Shown: one piece after another, positions 31,933 through 32,279 of the stretch
Numbering within the stretch: the stretch's first letter is position 1
How the letters are laid out: every line of letters begins with the position of its first letter
Source of the DNA: Polyangiaceae bacterium
GTDB lineage: Bacteria > Myxococcota_A > Polyangia > Polyangiales > Polyangiaceae
Length of the DNA: 32,279 nt
Reading direction: 5' to 3'
Assembly: GCA_025453595.1 (NCBI GenBank)
Contig: JALOQB010000043.1
Coordinates: 1 to 32,279, forward strand
Notes under the pieces: model-generated
Database searches by the model: none
Told to the model about the DNA's origin: nothing
Seen by the model: only the letters and a program-made list of their open reading frames with translations
Translations under genes and position numbers: made by a program

Positions 31933-32279
31933 TCAGCGCTCGGCGAGGAGCGGGCGGGCGACGCCGCGCCAGAGCGGAGCCTCCATGGGGCGGCGGAAGA
32001 AGCCAAAGTGACCGATGCGCCCCTCGCGCCGCCGTGAGGCCGGGATGCGCAGGTGGCGAACCTCGGCGCTGGAATACATGGCATGCAACGAGCGCGTGTT
32101 GGTCTCGCTCATCATCTCGTCGTCCTCGAAGGAGATGGCCGTGATGGGGGCGGTCACGGAGGCGAACATCCGCTTCATGCGCTCCCCTTCGGCGCCGACG
32201 GCGTAGTTGGGGTCCAGGCACCAGCGGCGCCACTGGAGAACGACCCCCCCGGGCAGATCACCCACCATGCCCAGGCGTT
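31933..32279 (-). CDS. Alpha/beta hydrolase (COG4757-like), C-terminal fragment
   Basis: The last ~114 codons of a gene entering from the right edge; the 5' end is outside the window. Visible segments are GMVGDLPGGVVLQWRRWCLDP, an acid-loop region ITAISFEDDEMMSE, NTRSLHAMYSSAEV, and IGHFGFFR carrying the probable catalytic His. These match the C-terminal half of the predicted alpha/beta-hydrolase group COG4757. The nucleophile Ser lies upstream, outside the window. The stop is at 31933, 87 bp before the neighbouring lipoprotein's start in the same direction. The substrate is unknown. Confidence 0.75.
   Translation of the reverse strand, partial: RLGMVGDLPGGVVLQWRRWCLDPNYAVGAEGERMKRMFASVTAPITAISFEDDEMMSETNTRSLHAMYSSAEVRHLRIPASRRREGRIGHFGFFRRPMEAPLWRGVARPLLAER

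Overview
The window is very GC-rich chromosomal DNA (except its left edge). It most resembles a myxobacterium of the Polyangia/Sorangiineae type (Myxococcota). The reasons are a CdnL/CarD-family transcription factor, a Ser/Thr kinase with an HRDVTPHN catalytic loop and a long Pro/Ala-rich tail, two giant TPR proteins, Gly/Ser-repeat and Cys-rich lipoproteins, a Lys/Ala-rich histone H1-like protein, and many proteins of no recognised family. This taxonomic reading is inference from gene content. No rRNA, tRNA, insertion sequence or CRISPR array was seen.

Layout, left to right. Bases 1-1151 (minus strand) hold a tight three-gene cassette of visibly lower GC: an orphan ~115-aa protein, a HEPN-domain protein and the start of an SF2 helicase that runs off the window. 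It looks like an acquired toxin/defence-type module. Next comes a Lon-like protease whose Ser-Lys protease site is intact but whose ATPase motifs are not visible (LonC-like). Divergent from it are two adjacent giant TPR proteins (1591 and 1829 aa) that share a C-terminal module and so look like tandem paralogues. A Gly/Ser/Ala-repeat, Cys-rich lipoprotein converges on them.

Bases 15041-18899 (minus) form a translationally coupled operon of Ser/Thr kinase, lipoprotein alpha/beta hydrolase and beta-propeller protein. Upstream lies cdnL, with an unusually structured 297-bp leader or intergenic region. Before it lies a coupled pair of OmpA-family lipoprotein and Ppx/GppA phosphatase. Divergent from those is a histone H1-like gene whose reading frame has no stop before the following MFS transporter, although a terminator-like hairpin lies between them.

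Bases 23633-27313 (minus) carry a methyltransferase-like/coiled-coil gene broken by a frameshift, then dnaJ and a PlsC-type acyltransferase coupled by a 3-nt overlap. Bases 27444-30045 (plus) are a compact operon: metallo-beta-lactamase-fold hydrolase, small unknown protein, SctL/FliH-like stator protein and an M50 site-2-type protease. The last two genes overlap by 113 nt. The right end has a large lipoprotein and the C-terminal part of an alpha/beta hydrolase, both on the minus strand.

The strongest candidates for undescribed biology are the HEPN-helicase cassette, the tandem TPR giants with a private C-terminal module, and the orphan type III secretion-like stator coupled to an intramembrane protease.
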